Positions 54,442 through 64,000 of a stretch of DNA of 64,000 nucleotides are shown here, one piece after another. The DNA is taken from NCBI GenBank assembly GCA_003240755.1, contig QFNF01000011.1, forward strand, positions 40,879 through 104,878, given 5' to 3'. The position numbers were made by a program, and so were the translations under genes. The notes beneath the pieces are model-generated. The model was not told where the DNA came from and ran no database searches. It saw only the letters and a program-made list of their open reading frames with translations. Position 1 is the first letter of the stretch, and every line of letters begins with the position of its first letter. The DNA is from Sphingomonas hengshuiensis. Lineage in GTDB: Bacteria; Pseudomonadota; Alphaproteobacteria; Sphingomonadales; Sphingomonadaceae.

Positions 54442-55713
54442 TTACGCCGTCCACGCCGCCAGATCGTCCTGCCGCCCGATCAGCGCGAGGCCATGGGCGA
54501 CCGAGGTGAGTTCGTTGCCCGAGGCCAGCCGGTCCTGCCCGAAGCGGCCGGCAAAGGCGCGGCGGATGGCGGGGGTGAGCGAGGTGCCGCCGGTCAGGAA
54601 CACGCGGTCGATGCCGCCCGCGTCCAGTCCGGCGATATCGAGCGCGCGGTCGACCGTCGCCATGATGCGGGCAAGGTCGTCGGCGATCCACGCCTCGAAC
54701 TGGTCGCGCGTCACCTGTGCGTGGATCGCGATGCCGCCCCCTTCGAACGCGAAGGTCGCCTCCTCGCCCTGCGACAGCGCCCGCTTGACCCGGCCGACGG
54801 CGTCGTAGAGCGGATAGCCCTGTTCGCCCTCGATCACCGCGATCATCCGGTTGATGGCGGCGGGATCGGTCGCGGCGCGGCGCAGCTTGTCCAGTTCGGC
54901 CATGGTCTTGCGATTGCGCATCAGGGCGAGGCGCGACCAGTCGGTGAAGTCGGTGAAATGACCCGCCGGAATCTCCAGCACCTTGTCGAACGAGCGATAG
55001 GTGCCGCCCTTGCCCAGCAGCGGCAGGACCAGCCTGTCGAGGATGCGGCGGTCGAACTGGTCGCCGGCGATACCGATACCGGCATGACCGAGCGGCCGGG
55101 CGCGGCGTTCGCTGCCCGGGGACTCGAGGCGGACGACCGAAAAGTCGCTGGTGCCGCCGCCGAAATCGGCGACGAGGATGGTCGCGGCCCGGCTCAGCGT
55201 CGTGGCATGGCTGAACGCCGCGCCCAGCGGTTCATAGACATAGGCGATTTCCGCGCCCAGCCCGGCGAACATCGCGTCGTAGCGCCGGCGCGCGAGCGCT
55301 TCGTCGGGGCGGTGGCCGGCATAGGTGATCGGGCGGCCGACGACGATCCGCTTCGCGCCGTCCAGCGCGCCATGTGCGCGGGCGGCGAGCCGGTCGAGAA
55401 AGGCGCGGCCGAGATCCTCGAACCGGTAGCGTCTGGTGAAGATCGGGGCGGTGTCGAAGCTGGGGCTGGCGGCAACCGACTTGAACGATTGCAGGAAACG
55501 GCAGCCTTCCGGAAACTGGAGATATTCGTCGATCGCCCATGGCCCGGCCTCGACGGCAATGCCGCCGGGGACGTCGTCCTGCCAGAAGCACAGCGCCGAG
55601 CGGAACACCGGGTCGATGCCGCCCGGGCCGTCGAGCGGCACGAGCGTCGCGCCATCGGCATCGGCGCGGGCAAGGACGGAATTGGTGGTGCCGAAATCTA
55701 GGCCGAGGGACAT
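54442..55713 (-). CDS. Hsp70-fold ATPase, YegD-like
   Basis: This 423-aa protein has the Hsp70 nucleotide-binding fold: LGLDFGTTNSVLARAD (phosphate 1), ILVADFGGGTSDFSVV (phosphate 2) and VFLTGGTSLTPAIRRAF (adenosine motif). The substrate-binding domain of DnaK is absent, as in YegD. It probably acts as an independent chaperone-like ATPase of unknown client. It is a single gene on the minus strand with the repeat element at its 3-prime end. Confidence 0.9.
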   Translation of the reverse strand: MSLGLDFGTTNSVLARADADGATLVPLDGPGGIDPVFRSALCFWQDDVPGGIAVEAGPWAIDEYLQFPEGCRFLQSFKSVAASPSFDTAPIFTRRYRFEDLGRAFLDRLAARAHGALDGAKRIVVGRPITYAGHRPDEALARRRYDAMFAGLGAEIAYVYEPLGAAFSHATTLSRAATILVADFGGGTSDFSVVRLESPGSERRARPLGHAGIGIAGDQFDRRILDRLVLPLLGKGGTYRSFDKVLEIPAGHFTDFTDWSRLALMRNRKTMAELDKLRRAATDPAAINRMIAVIEGEQGYPLYDAVGRVKRALSQGEEATFAFEGGGIAIHAQVTRDQFEAWIADDLARIMATVDRALDIAGLDAGGIDRVFLTGGTSLTPAIRRAFAGRFGQDRLASGNELTSVAHGLALIGRQDDLAAWTA

Positions 55714-55812
55714 GGGAAAGGGCTCCGGGCAGCGGCGGGACGCCCTACACCGGTTCGATCGGTTTGTCTTGGGGGCGGCGGAGCGAAACGGGCGGGCCGC
55801 CTGCCGCCGGTG

Positions 55813-56289
55813 CTACAATGTGACGCTGCCGCCCGTACCGCCGCGCAGGGTCAGCGACTTCACCACATTGCCCTGCCGCACATTCACCTGGTTGACCTGC
55901 GCGCGATACACGTCGGTGAGGACGGTGGAACGGACCGCGACGGTCTTTGGCTTGCGCGGGGCCTTGCCGGCATAGTCGATGCGGACCTGCGAATGCGACA
56001 GGTCGGTCGCGACATGGGTGAGCGCCACCGGCTTGCCGTCGATCGTCAGGACGAAGCGGCGCTGGACATAGGATACCAGCGCGGCGACGGCGGCCGGGTC
56101 GTCGAGGCTGACCTGCGCGGCGGGGGCGATCTTCGCCAGCGCGGGTTCGATATCGTGCGCCTCGAAGCGGTGCGACACCGTGACCCGGCCGTCCGCCAGC
56201 GTGACCAGCGCCAGCGAATCATGGCCGCGATGCGCCTGTGCCGGGGCGATCACCGCGCATGTGGCGAGGAGCGCGAGCGGTGTCCTCAT
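55813..56289 (-). CDS. DUF6702 family exported protein
   Basis: This 158-aa protein starts with a signal peptide ([19 protein letters not shown]) and continues HRGHDSLALVTL. It is a beta-rich domain of the kind annotated DUF6702, which often accompanies secreted M1 peptidases. Its ATG overlaps the stop of the M1 gene upstream (ATGA). The function is unknown; coupling suggests it helps or is handled with that peptidase in the periplasm. Confidence 0.8.
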   Translation of the reverse strand: MRTPLALLATCAVIAPAQAHRGHDSLALVTLADGRVTVSHRFEAHDIEPALAKIAPAAQVSLDDPAAVAALVSYVQRRFVLTIDGKPVALTHVATDLSHSQVRIDYAGKAPRKPKTVAVRSTVLTDVYRAQVNQVNVRQGNVVKSLTLRGGTGGSVTL

Positions 56290-58742
56290 TTCGCCACCGG
56301 CGCGGAATAGGTCTGCAGCGAGCCGGGCTTCACCTGCACGTCGAAATCCTTCATCCGGTTTTCGAGGTCCTCGACATCCTCGATCTCCAGCACCGCCGGG
56401 CGGATGGCGCCGCGATAGACGTTGTTCGACCGGTCGGCATCGGCGATCTCCAGCAGCGGATCGACCTCCGCCCCGGTGATCGTCCTGGCCGTGACGTACT
56501 GCCACGTCACCGCCTTGGGATTGTAGCGCCACACTTCGGCGGGGATGCGCACGATCTCGTTCGTCCCGTCGCTGAACGTCAGCCTGAGCGGGATCGGCAT
56601 GACCAGCCCGCCGATATTGCGGAACGAGAAACGGTAGAATTTGTCCTTCACGTCGAATGCGGCGCGTTCCCCGGGCGTCAGCTTGGCGAGCTTTTCGGCG
56701 AGGTCGCGGCGCTGCTGCGGACTGACGTCGAGCCGGTCCTGCCGGTCGTAGAAGTCGCGGGTCGACGGATCGCGTTCGGTCACGGTGCGCTGCCCGGCAT
56801 TGTTGCGCACGGTCAGCGAGGTGTTTTCGCCGTCGCGGATCGCCCGGCGTTCGCGGGCATTCGCGTCCAGATCGCGGCCGGCGATGCGGCCCTCGACCAC
56901 CTTGTCGAGCGCGATGTCGACATGGTCGGTCGAATAGAACCAGCCGCGCCAGAACCAGTCGAGATCGACCCCCGAGCTTTCCTCCATCGTGCGGAAGAAG
57001 TCGTACGGGGTCGGCCGCTTGAAGCGCCAGCGCGTCGCATATTCGCGGAACGCCCGGTCGAACAGTTCGCGGCCCAGCACGGTTTCGCGCAGGATGGTGA
57101 GCGCGGTCGCCGGCTTGCCATAGCCGTTGGCGCCGAATTGCAGCACCGAATCCGACTGGGTCATCAGCGGGACCTGATTGTCGGAGAGCATATACTCCGC
57201 AATGTCCTTCGGCTCGCCACGCCGCGACGGAAAGTCCTTGTCCCACAGCTTTTCGGCCTGGAACTGGAGGAAGGTGTTCAGCCCCTCGTCCATCCACGTC
57301 CATTGCCGTTCGTCGGAATTGACGATCATCGGGAACCAGTCATGGCCGACCTCGTGGATCACCACGCCGATCAGCCCGGTCTTGGCGCGTTCGGTATAGG
57401 TCAGCCGCCCGGTCGTGGCGTCCTTCACCGGGCGCGGCCCGTTGAAGGTAATCATCGGATATTCCATGCCCCCGACCGGGCCGTTGATCGACTGCGCCAC
57501 CGGATAGGGGTAGGGAAAGGCGAACTTGCCGTACACGTCGATGGTGTGGGCGATCGCCTTGGTCGAATAGGCGTCCCAGAGCGGACGCGCCTCCTTCGGA
57601 TAGAAGGACATCGCCATGACGTGCGGGTTGGCGGCGTAATCCTGTCGCACGCCCATCGCGTCCCATGCGAACTTGCGCGACGATGCCCAGCCGAAGTCGC
57701 GGACGTTCTGCGCGGCGAAGGTCCAGGTCTTCGTGCCCGCGGCACGGCCGCGTTCGGCGGCGACCGCTTCATCGGGGGTGACGATGTACATCGGCGCGGA
57801 GGCGGACTTCGCCTGTTCCAGCCGCTGGCGCTGGGTCGGGGTGAGCACCTGATCGGGGTTCTGCAACACGCCGGTCGCCGAGACGATGTGATCGGCGGGT
57901 ACGGTCAGCGCGACCCTGTAGTCGCCGAATTCCAGCGTGAATTCGCCCGCGTCGAGGAACGCCTTGTTATGCCAGCCCTCATAGTCCGAATAGACGGCGA
58001 GGCGCGGGAACCATTGCGCTCCTTCGAAGATGCAGTTGCCGTCCTCGCCCGCCTGCGTGAAGCATTCATAGCCCGAGCGGCCATCGACCACCTTCTGCTC
58101 GGCCATCGGGAACGACCAGTCGATCGACAGCACGACCTCCCCGCCACCCCCCGCGACCGGCTGCGGCAGCTCGATGCGCAGCAGCGTGTCGGTGACGCGG
58201 TGGGCCAGCGGCCGGCCGTCGGCGCCACGCACCGCGGCGATGGTGAAGCCGCCCTCCCATTTCTGCATCGCCTCCGCCCGGCGGATGTCGCCGATGCTGA
58301 TCGAGGTGGCGTCGGGCACGGTCGCGCTCATCTGTGCGATCGACGACCGCTTGTACTGGTTCTGGTCGAGCAGCAGCCAGAGATAGGGGAGGGCGTCGGG
58401 CGAATTGTTGCGGTAGCGGATGGTTTCCGTACCCCGCACGACCTTGGTCGCTTCGTCGAGCGCTACCTTGACGTCGTAATCGACCTTCTGCTGCCAGTAG
58501 CGATAGCCTGGCGCCCCCGACGCGTTGCGATAGTCGGTCGGGGTCGGCCAGTCCTCCCCCTCGAGCTGGCGGAACTTGTCCTGCCAGTCGCCCTTTGTCT
58601 GGCGGATCGGGTCGGCGAGCGCGGGGGTGGTGCCGAGCAACAGCGCGATCAGCGCGAAACGGGGGGCAGCGGACAAGCGGACGGCCTTTCGATGGACGGC
58701 GCGATCGTTGCGCGCGATACGGTGCGCGTCAACCATAACCAC
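56286..58742 (-). CDS. Secreted M1 family metallopeptidase
   Basis: This aminopeptidase-like zinc enzyme is up to 818 aa. The catalytic motif is [30 protein letters not shown], read as HEVGH plus Glu 18 residues on (shown as two parts: [10 protein letters not shown] and WTWMDEGLN). [10 protein letters not shown] is the exopeptidase-type motif before it. A signal peptide ([15 protein letters not shown]) ends near residue 43. That implies an overlong n-region from ATG 58742; a TTG at 58676 with AAAGG upstream gives a standard signal peptide and may be the true start. The C-terminal half is beta-rich. Confidence 0.88.
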   Translation of the reverse strand: MVMVDAHRIARNDRAVHRKAVRLSAAPRFALIALLLGTTPALADPIRQTKGDWQDKFRQLEGEDWPTPTDYRNASGAPGYRYWQQKVDYDVKVALDEATKVVRGTETIRYRNNSPDALPYLWLLLDQNQYKRSSIAQMSATVPDATSISIGDIRRAEAMQKWEGGFTIAAVRGADGRPLAHRVTDTLLRIELPQPVAGGGGEVVLSIDWSFPMAEQKVVDGRSGYECFTQAGEDGNCIFEGAQWFPRLAVYSDYEGWHNKAFLDAGEFTLEFGDYRVALTVPADHIVSATGVLQNPDQVLTPTQRQRLEQAKSASAPMYIVTPDEAVAAERGRAAGTKTWTFAAQNVRDFGWASSRKFAWDAMGVRQDYAANPHVMAMSFYPKEARPLWDAYSTKAIAHTIDVYGKFAFPYPYPVAQSINGPVGGMEYPMITFNGPRPVKDATTGRLTYTERAKTGLIGVVIHEVGHDWFPMIVNSDERQWTWMDEGLNTFLQFQAEKLWDKDFPSRRGEPKDIAEYMLSDNQVPLMTQSDSVLQFGANGYGKPATALTILRETVLGRELFDRAFREYATRWRFKRPTPYDFFRTMEESSGVDLDWFWRGWFYSTDHVDIALDKVVEGRIAGRDLDANARERRAIRDGENTSLTVRNNAGQRTVTERDPSTRDFYDRQDRLDVSPQQRRDLAEKLAKLTPGERAAFDVKDKFYRFSFRNIGGLVMPIPLRLTFSDGTNEIVRIPAEVWRYNPKAVTWQYVTARTITGAEVDPLLEIADADRSNNVYRGAIRPAVLEIEDVEDLENRMKDFDVQVKPGSLQTYSAPVAK

Positions 58743-58798
58743 GCGGCCAATCGGCCCGCCACGCGTTGGCGGTGGCGAGCTCGACCAAGGAAATCGAC

Positions 58799-59311
58799 AT
58801 GACCCGACCCGACGGCACCGACGGCTTCACCCTCAACCAGACGATGCTGCGCGTCCGCGACCCCAGCGCCAGCATCGCTTTCTATCAGGACGTGCTGGGG
58901 ATGACCCTGCTGCAGAAGCTGGATTTCGAGGAGGCGGCATTCTCGCTCTATTTCCTGGGGTATCTCCGTGACGGCGAGACCGTCCCGGCCGACCCGAAGG
59001 AGCGCGCGCGCTTCGTGTTCACGCGCGAGACGACGCTGGAGCTTACGCATAACTGGGGGACCGAGGACGATGCCGACTTTGCTGGGTATCACAGCGGCAA
59101 TGACGATCCGCGCGGCTTTGGCCATATCGGCATCAGCGTGCCCGACGTCGCCGCCGCCTGTGCGCGGTTCGAGGAACTTGGCGTCAATTTCCGCAAGCGG
59201 CCCGACGAAGGGCGGATGAAGGACATCGCCTTCATCACCGATCCCGATGGGTACTGGATCGAAATCCTGTCGCCGAACGGCATGACGCAGGCGGTGGTCG
59301 ACGCGGGGTGA
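58799..59311 (+). CDS. gloA: Lactoylglutathione lyase (glyoxalase I)
   Basis: This 170-aa VOC-fold metalloenzyme has [23 protein letters not shown] at the N-terminus. The metal and substrate segments are [22 protein letters not shown] and [10 protein letters not shown], giving the His/Glu ligand set. It isomerises the methylglyoxal-glutathione adduct. AAGGA precedes the ATG at 58799. It is divergent from the M1 peptidase gene. Confidence 0.93.
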   Translation: MTRPDGTDGFTLNQTMLRVRDPSASIAFYQDVLGMTLLQKLDFEEAAFSLYFLGYLRDGETVPADPKERARFVFTRETTLELTHNWGTEDDADFAGYHSGNDDPRGFGHIGISVPDVAAACARFEELGVNFRKRPDEGRMKDIAFITDPDGYWIEILSPNGMTQAVVDAG

Positions 59312-59314
59312 GCG

Positions 59315-59343
59315 GACCGCCCCCCGCTTGCGGGCGGGGGGTC
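59315..59343. terminator. GC hairpin between convergent genes
   Basis: The 39-bp gap between gloA and the oxidoreductase gene is almost filled by an imperfect hairpin. Its core is CCGC-TT-GCGG, extended by C and G runs with one bulge and closing GACC/GTC ends. There is no T-run. It probably ends transcription from both sides. Confidence 0.5.
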
Positions 59344-59350
59344 GGCTGCG

Positions 59351-60481
59351 TCAATTCCCGCTGGGCGACTTCGCCTTCACCGTCTCCGGCGGGGTGATCG
59401 GCGACAGCGTCTGTTTCTGCGTCGCGGTGTTGATGCGGCGGCGGCGTTCGAAGGGGGGCAGGTCGACACGGCGGCCGGTCTCGAGCGCCTCGACGATCCC
59501 CTCAATCACGCGCAGGTCGGCGATCCCCTCTTCGGCGTCGGGTTCGGGATCGTCGCCGTTCAGGATGCAGTCGGAGAAATACTTCATCTCGCCGCCGAAC
59601 TGGTCGGTCGGCCTGAACTTTTCCTCGCGCTTGTCGGTGCCGGTCGTGATCGTCTGATGCTGGGTATCGCCATAGCCGAAGGCGGGGTCGATATGGATGC
59701 TGCCCTTCGTCCCGGCGATGGTCAGGTGATCGATATTGCCGGCATAATAGCTGACGGTGAAGCTCGCCAGCCGGTCGCCGGGCATGCGCAGCACGACCGC
59801 GAAGGTATCGTCGAGATCGCCGAAGCCCGCGCCCGCCTGCCGCGTCGCCACCGCCGATTCCACCGCGACCGGCTCCGCGCCGAACAGATAGCGGATGGCG
59901 TTGATCGGGTACGGCCCCATGTCGAACAGCGGCCCTGCGACGATGCCGTGCCTGGCGCGGTGGTTGTCGGGGTCGAGCGACTGGCTGAACGTCGCGGTGA
60001 AGGTGACGAGATCGCCCAGCTTGCCGTCGCGGACCGTGTCGATCGCCGACAGCGTGCCGGGTTCGAAATGCAGGCGGTACGCGGTCATCAGCTTGGCCGA
60101 CGATGCCGCCTGCGCCGCGGCGATCGCGCGGCCCTGCTCGACCGAGATTTCGAGCGGCTTTTCGCACAGCACATGGATGCCGGCGGCCAGTGCGGGAATC
60201 GCGAATTCGGCATGGCGCCAGTTGGGCGTGCCGAGATAGATCGCGTCGATCGTCCCCGATGCCAGCAGTTCGTGGAACTGGTCATAGTCGTAGGTCGCAT
60301 CGACGTCGTACATCTTCGCCAGCGCGCTGGCCTTCTCCGCGTCGCCGGTGACGATCGCCACCAGTTTGGAATTGCCGGTGTGCCTGATGCCGGGCAGCAT
60401 CGAACGCTGGGTGATGTCGCCCGCGCCGACGACGGCGTAGCGGACCTTCTTGCCTAGCCCGAAGGCGGACGCGATGCTCAT
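59351..60481 (-). CDS. Gfo/Idh/MocA family oxidoreductase
   Basis: This 376-aa protein has the NAD(P) motif YAVVGAGDITQRSMLPG near the N-terminus and the family's catalytic CEKPLEIS (Lys of EKP). HFEPGTLSAIDTVRDGKLGDL and GPLFDMGPYPINAIRYL form the C-terminal sheet. Members oxidise or reduce sugars and polyols. No substrate is evident, though the flanking GH15 and trehalase genes suggest sugar chemistry. ATG 60481 with GGAGAA upstream was preferred over an ATG at 60517. Confidence 0.9.
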   Translation of the reverse strand: MSIASAFGLGKKVRYAVVGAGDITQRSMLPGIRHTGNSKLVAIVTGDAEKASALAKMYDVDATYDYDQFHELLASGTIDAIYLGTPNWRHAEFAIPALAAGIHVLCEKPLEISVEQGRAIAAAQAASSAKLMTAYRLHFEPGTLSAIDTVRDGKLGDLVTFTATFSQSLDPDNHRARHGIVAGPLFDMGPYPINAIRYLFGAEPVAVESAVATRQAGAGFGDLDDTFAVVLRMPGDRLASFTVSYYAGNIDHLTIAGTKGSIHIDPAFGYGDTQHQTITTGTDKREEKFRPTDQFGGEMKYFSDCILNGDDPEPDAEEGIADLRVIEGIVEALETGRRVDLPPFERRRRINTATQKQTLSPITPPETVKAKSPSGN

Positions 60482-60584
60482 GGAAGCGGTTCTCCATAGG
60501 GGGGAATGGTGCGCCAACGCACACCGTCCCGACTATCTCCCCGCCGTTTCGGACATTTGACGGGGATCGGGGGTTGTCGGCCCC

Positions 60585-62411
60585 ATGTTCTCCCGTTCCC
60601 GCACCGCCGCCCCCGCCACGCTCCGCGATGCCGATGGCTATCTGCCGCTTGCCCGCTATGGCGCGCTGGGCGACGGGCGCGCGGTGGTGCTGTCGGGGGC
60701 GGACGGGTCAATCGACTGGTGGTGCGTGCCCAACATGGATTCGCCCGCGCTGTTCGACCGGCTGCTCGACGGGACGCTGGGCGGATATTTCGCGATCACG
60801 CCCGTCGACCCGTTCACCAGCGAGCAGCGCTATCGCGACGACAGCAACGTGCTGGAGACGGTGTTCACCACCGCGACCGGCCGCGCGACGCTGGTCGAAA
60901 GCCTGAACAGCGGGTCGGCGGGGCGGCTGCCCTGGGCCGAACTGGCGCGGCGGGTCGAGGGGCTGGACGGGCATGTCGCCTTTGCGCTGACGCTGCGCTT
61001 CGGGCGGCGGGCGGATACGGTCAGCCCCTATTTCGCGCGCGCCGGGGGGCATGACGTGTTCCATGTCGGCGCGGTGCTGGGGCTGTTCCGGTGCAGCGAT
61101 CATGTCGTGATCGATCGCCAGGGCGATGACGGGATCGACGGGCGGATCGCGGTGGCGCAGGGACAGCGCGCGACGGTGGCGATCGTCGCCGGCGCCGACG
61201 AACCGCTGGTGGTGCCGCCGATCGAGGCGATCGATGGCCGGATCGACCTGTCCGACCGCGAATGGCGCGACTGGACGCGGGCGCTGGACTGGTCGGGGCA
61301 ACTGCATTGCGACGGTGCGCGCCGGGCATTGGCGATCCGCAGCGCGCTGGCGCTGAAACTGCTGCTCTATTCACCGACCGGGGCGATCGTCGCGGCCGCC
61401 ACCACCTCGCTGCCCGAGAAGGTGGGCGGGCCGAAGAACTGGGACTATCGCTACGCATGGATCCGCGACGCGGGGTACACGATCAAGGCGTTCCTGCGCA
61501 TCGGCGCGCATGCCGAGGCGAAGGCGGGCTTCACATGGCTGCTCAAGCGGCTGGGGCAGGGGGTGCCGAAGGTCTGCTATACGCTCGGCGGCGACCCGGT
61601 GCCGGCGGTGCGCGAGATCGACATTCCGGGCTATCGCGGGTCGCAACCGGTCGTGACCGGCAATCTGGCGACCGACCAGCATCAGCACGGCATCTATGGC
61701 GACATTTTCGAGACGGCCGAGCGGTTCGTGGCGTGCGGCAACATCCTCGACGGACAGAGCGCGGAGACGCTGTCGCACCTCGCCGACCTGTGCGCCGACC
61801 GCTGGCGCCAGAAGGACGCCGGCATCTGGGAACTGCCCGAGGTGCAGCACTACACCATGTCCAAGATCAGTTGCTGGCAGGCGTTGCAGCGCGCGGTCGA
61901 ACTGGCCGATGCCGGACAGATCCCGACGACCTGCCGCGACCGCTGGGCGCGCGAGCGCGACCGGATCATGGACTGGATCGGCGAGCATTGCTGGGACGAG
62001 GAACGCGGCGCCTATCTCTGCTACCCCGGTGCCGACGGGCTCGACGCGTCGCTGGCGCTGGCGGTGCGGTTCCGCTTCGACGGGCAGGACCGGCTGGCGC
62101 GGACGCTGGACGCGATCGACCGCGAACTGGGCGCGGGGGCGTTCCATTATCGCTATGCCGGCATGGCGCGCGAGGAGGGGTGTTTCCTCGCCTGCACCTT
62201 CTGGATGATCGAGGCGCGCGCCATGCTGGGGCAGCGGGAGCGGGCCGAAGCGGCGATGGCGGCGGCGATGGACGGGCTGGCGCACGGCGTCGGGATATTG
62301 CCCGAGATGATCGACCCGGCGACCGGCGACTATCTGGGCAACCTGCCACAGGGGCTGAGCCACCTCGCGCTGATCCAGGCGATCGCGACACTGGGCGGGG
62401 CGGAGCTTTAG
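60585..62411 (+). CDS. Glycoside hydrolase family 15 protein
   Basis: This 608-aa protein has an N-terminal beta-sandwich (YGALGDGRAVVLSGADGSIDWWCVP) and an (alpha/alpha)6 catalytic domain. The landmark is GGPKNWDYRYAWIRDAGYT, and a C-terminal VGILPEMIDPATGDYLGNLPQ carries a candidate Glu. GH15 includes glucoamylases and bacterial trehalases; this form without signal peptide is cytoplasmic and often labelled glucoamylase/trehalase. The nearby periplasmic trehalase means trehalose could be split in two compartments. Confidence 0.92.
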   Translation: MFSRSRTAAPATLRDADGYLPLARYGALGDGRAVVLSGADGSIDWWCVPNMDSPALFDRLLDGTLGGYFAITPVDPFTSEQRYRDDSNVLETVFTTATGRATLVESLNSGSAGRLPWAELARRVEGLDGHVAFALTLRFGRRADTVSPYFARAGGHDVFHVGAVLGLFRCSDHVVIDRQGDDGIDGRIAVAQGQRATVAIVAGADEPLVVPPIEAIDGRIDLSDREWRDWTRALDWSGQLHCDGARRALAIRSALALKLLLYSPTGAIVAAATTSLPEKVGGPKNWDYRYAWIRDAGYTIKAFLRIGAHAEAKAGFTWLLKRLGQGVPKVCYTLGGDPVPAVREIDIPGYRGSQPVVTGNLATDQHQHGIYGDIFETAERFVACGNILDGQSAETLSHLADLCADRWRQKDAGIWELPEVQHYTMSKISCWQALQRAVELADAGQIPTTCRDRWARERDRIMDWIGEHCWDEERGAYLCYPGADGLDASLALAVRFRFDGQDRLARTLDAIDRELGAGAFHYRYAGMAREEGCFLACTFWMIEARAMLGQRERAEAAMAAAMDGLAHGVGILPEMIDPATGDYLGNLPQGLSHLALIQAIATLGGAEL

Positions 62412-62538
62412 GCCCCGCCGGGCGGCGTCGGTGCCGGGTGCCGGGCAGCGGCATCTCCGGGCGAGACGGCCGATGCGGGCGGGCGCGAAGGTCGCGATCG
62501 GCGACCGGGGTGCGACGCACCCGAACGGCCCGCCGCCC

Positions 62539-63174
62539 CTACACCAGCACCTTGTCTGGCTTCTGCACCTCGCCCAGCGGGGTCGTCGCGTCGATTTCCA
62601 TCAGCGGTTTGAGCAGCCCGTCGCGCAGGTCATAGACCCAGCCGTGCAGCTCCAGCGGCTGACCGGCGGCAAAGGCCTTTTGCACCACGTCGGTCTGCGC
62701 AAGCTGGACCAGTTGGTCGTGCACGTTCAGTTCGACGAGGCGGTTGGCGCGCTGGTCGAGCGGCAGCGCGTCCAGTTCGTCGCGGTGATTGCCGACCACG
62801 TCGCGCGCGATCGCCAGCCAGTCATGGACATGGCCATGAACCCCGCCGTCCAGCGCAGCCTGCAACCCGCCACAGCCATAATGGCCGCACACGATGATAT
62901 GGCCGACCTTCAGCACCTCTACCGCGAACTGCACCACCGACATCAGGTTCTGGTCGTCGGGATGGATCAGGTTGGCGATGTTGCGGTGGATGAACATCCC
63001 GCCCGGTTCGGTATTGGTAAGCTGGTCGGGCGCCACGCGGCTGTCGGAACAGCCGATCCACAGGAATTCCGGCTGCTGCCCCGCGATCTGCCGCGCGAAA
63101 TAATCGGGATTGTCCTCCAGCCGCTCCGCGGCCCATGCCTTGTTGGCGAGGAGCAGGTGCTTGTATTCCCTCAT
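62539..63174 (-). CDS. Beta-class carbonic anhydrase
   Basis: This 211-aa protein interconverts CO2 and bicarbonate. The zinc and catalytic residues are C42, D44 and R46 in GCSDSRVAP, and H98 and C101 in CGHYGCGG. The ATG overlaps the stop of the SulP gene (ATGA), so enzyme and transporter are made together, as expected for a bicarbonate-handling pair. About 125 bp without a gene separates it from the GH15 gene; nothing clear is seen there. Confidence 0.95.
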   Translation of the reverse strand: MREYKHLLLANKAWAAERLEDNPDYFARQIAGQQPEFLWIGCSDSRVAPDQLTNTEPGGMFIHRNIANLIHPDDQNLMSVVQFAVEVLKVGHIIVCGHYGCGGLQAALDGGVHGHVHDWLAIARDVVGNHRDELDALPLDQRANRLVELNVHDQLVQLAQTDVVQKAFAAGQPLELHGWVYDLRDGLLKPLMEIDATTPLGEVQKPDKVLV

Positions 63175-64000
63175 GTGTAGGCGACCTCCTTGCGCGGTGC
63201 CTTGATGAGCGGCGCCGTCCTGCCGCCGATATCGCCGCGCACCAGCACGCTGATCCCGCGATATCCGGCATTCTTGATGAAGCCGTTGATGATGTCGATA
63301 TTGTCGAGGTCGACATAGCTGGTCGCCGACAGGTCGATCACCACCGTGCAATTGTCCGGCACCTTCTCCAGCTCCCTGGTCAGTTCGACCTTGTGGATGA
63401 AGTACAGGTTGCGCTTTGCCCGCACCATGCAGCTTGCCCCCGGACCGTCGCCGTCCTGGACGAACGTCACCGCCGGGCGGAAATTGCGGGCGATGACGAA
63501 CACGAAACCGACGACCAGCCCGACGACGATGCCCTTGAGCAGGTCGGTGAACAGGATGGCGAGGATCGTGACGACGAACGGCACGAACTGGGTCATGCCC
63601 TGTTTCCACCGCTTGGTGAACAGTTCGGGCTTGGTCAGCTTGTAGCCGGTCTGGATCAGCACCGCCGCCAGCGCCGACAGCGGGATCAGGTTGAGCAGCG
63701 TCGGGACCAGCAGGACGCTGAGCAGCAGCCAGGTGCCATGCAGGATCGTCGACATCTTGGACGCGGCGTTCGCATCGACATTCGCCGACGACCGCACGAT
63801 GACCGACGTGACCGGCAGGCCGCCGATCAGGCCCGAAATGATGTTGCCGCCGCCCTGTGCCAGCAGTTCGTGGTTCTTGTTCGTCACGCGGCGCTTGGGA
63901 TCGAGTTCGTCGACCGCCTTGACCGACAGCAACGATTCGAGGCTGGCGACGATCGCCAGCGTCACCGCCACGGTCCACACCGTCGCGTTGCCGATCTGGC
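63171..64000 (-). CDS. SulP family anion transporter with STAS domain (partial)
   Basis: Only the C-terminal part (about 275 codons) lies in the window; the frame runs off the right edge, so the N-terminus is missing. Visible are transporter helices (TVAVTLAIVASLESLLSVKAVDEL, GGNIISGLIGGLPVTSVIVRSSAN). A cytoplasmic STAS domain follows (ELTRELEKVPDNCTVVIDLSATSYVDLDNIDII). SulP proteins carry sulfate, bicarbonate or other anions; the overlapping carbonic anhydrase gene favours bicarbonate. Confidence 0.9.
   Translation of the reverse strand, partial: QIGNATVWTVAVTLAIVASLESLLSVKAVDELDPKRRVTNKNHELLAQGGGNIISGLIGGLPVTSVIVRSSANVDANAASKMSTILHGTWLLLSVLLVPTLLNLIPLSALAAVLIQTGYKLTKPELFTKRWKQGMTQFVPFVVTILAILFTDLLKGIVVGLVVGFVFVIARNFRPAVTFVQDGDGPGASCMVRAKRNLYFIHKVELTRELEKVPDNCTVVIDLSATSYVDLDNIDIINGFIKNAGYRGISVLVRGDIGGRTAPLIKAPRKEVAYT

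Overview
The window is very GC-rich. Its gene content suggests an alphaproteobacterium of the Sphingomonas group: many TonB-type and Tat/Sec-exported hydrolases, FabI-AroC and DUF4197/DUF6702 proteins, and a SulP-carbonic anhydrase pair. This assignment rests on protein style and gene neighbourhood, not on any search. No tRNA, rRNA, transposase or integrase was seen.

Defence region (1-23195). The left edge lies inside a type I-E CRISPR array: 32 repeats and 31 complete 32-nt spacers in the window, transcribed on the minus strand. A leader follows, then a minus-strand train read right to left: drmD, drmMI, drmA, drmB, cse1, cse2, cas7e, cas5e, cas6e, cas1e, cas2e. The HD-helicase gene cas3 is divergent at the far right. 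Four DISARM genes of class 1 type (SNF2 helicase, adenine methylase, drmA helicase, DUF1998 drmB) therefore sit between cas3 and Cascade, as if a complete I-E locus had been split by a DISARM cassette. Almost every junction in the train is a 1-4 nt stop/start overlap, apart from a 70-nt gap at drmB/cse1 and a 14-nt gap at cse2/cas7e. Cas3 and the train share one 169-bp divergent control region. No drmC is present.

Scavenging region (23318-39980). This holds an AmpG-like permease with a serine hydrolase, and a D-glutamate operon (dgcN, dgcA, dicarboxylate/glutamate symporter, LysR regulator). It also holds a secreted D-aminoacylase coupled to a Tat-exported penicillin-acylase-type amidase, and a TonB receptor followed by D-lactate dehydrogenase and a BadF-type GlcNAc/MurNAc kinase. 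D-Glu, D-amino acids, D-lactate and amino sugars are peptidoglycan products, so I infer a peptidoglycan-fragment utilisation island.

Signalling and housekeeping (40014-64000). The region opens with a periplasmic-propeller diguanylate cyclase, a flavin monooxygenase and a DUF4197 lipoprotein. A compact operon dnaJ-like, brkB, fabI, GNAT, aroC follows, then a small Thr/Pro-rich secreted protein, purA, and a FAH-family enzyme paired with trehalase. The rest is an Hsp70-like protein, a secreted M1 peptidase with a DUF6702 protein, a glyoxalase, a Gfo/Idh/MocA oxidoreductase, a GH15 enzyme, and a SulP transporter overlapping a carbonic anhydrase. The SulP gene is cut by the window end. Two copies of an intergenic repeat lie between convergent gene ends near 25.85 kb and 54.3 kb.
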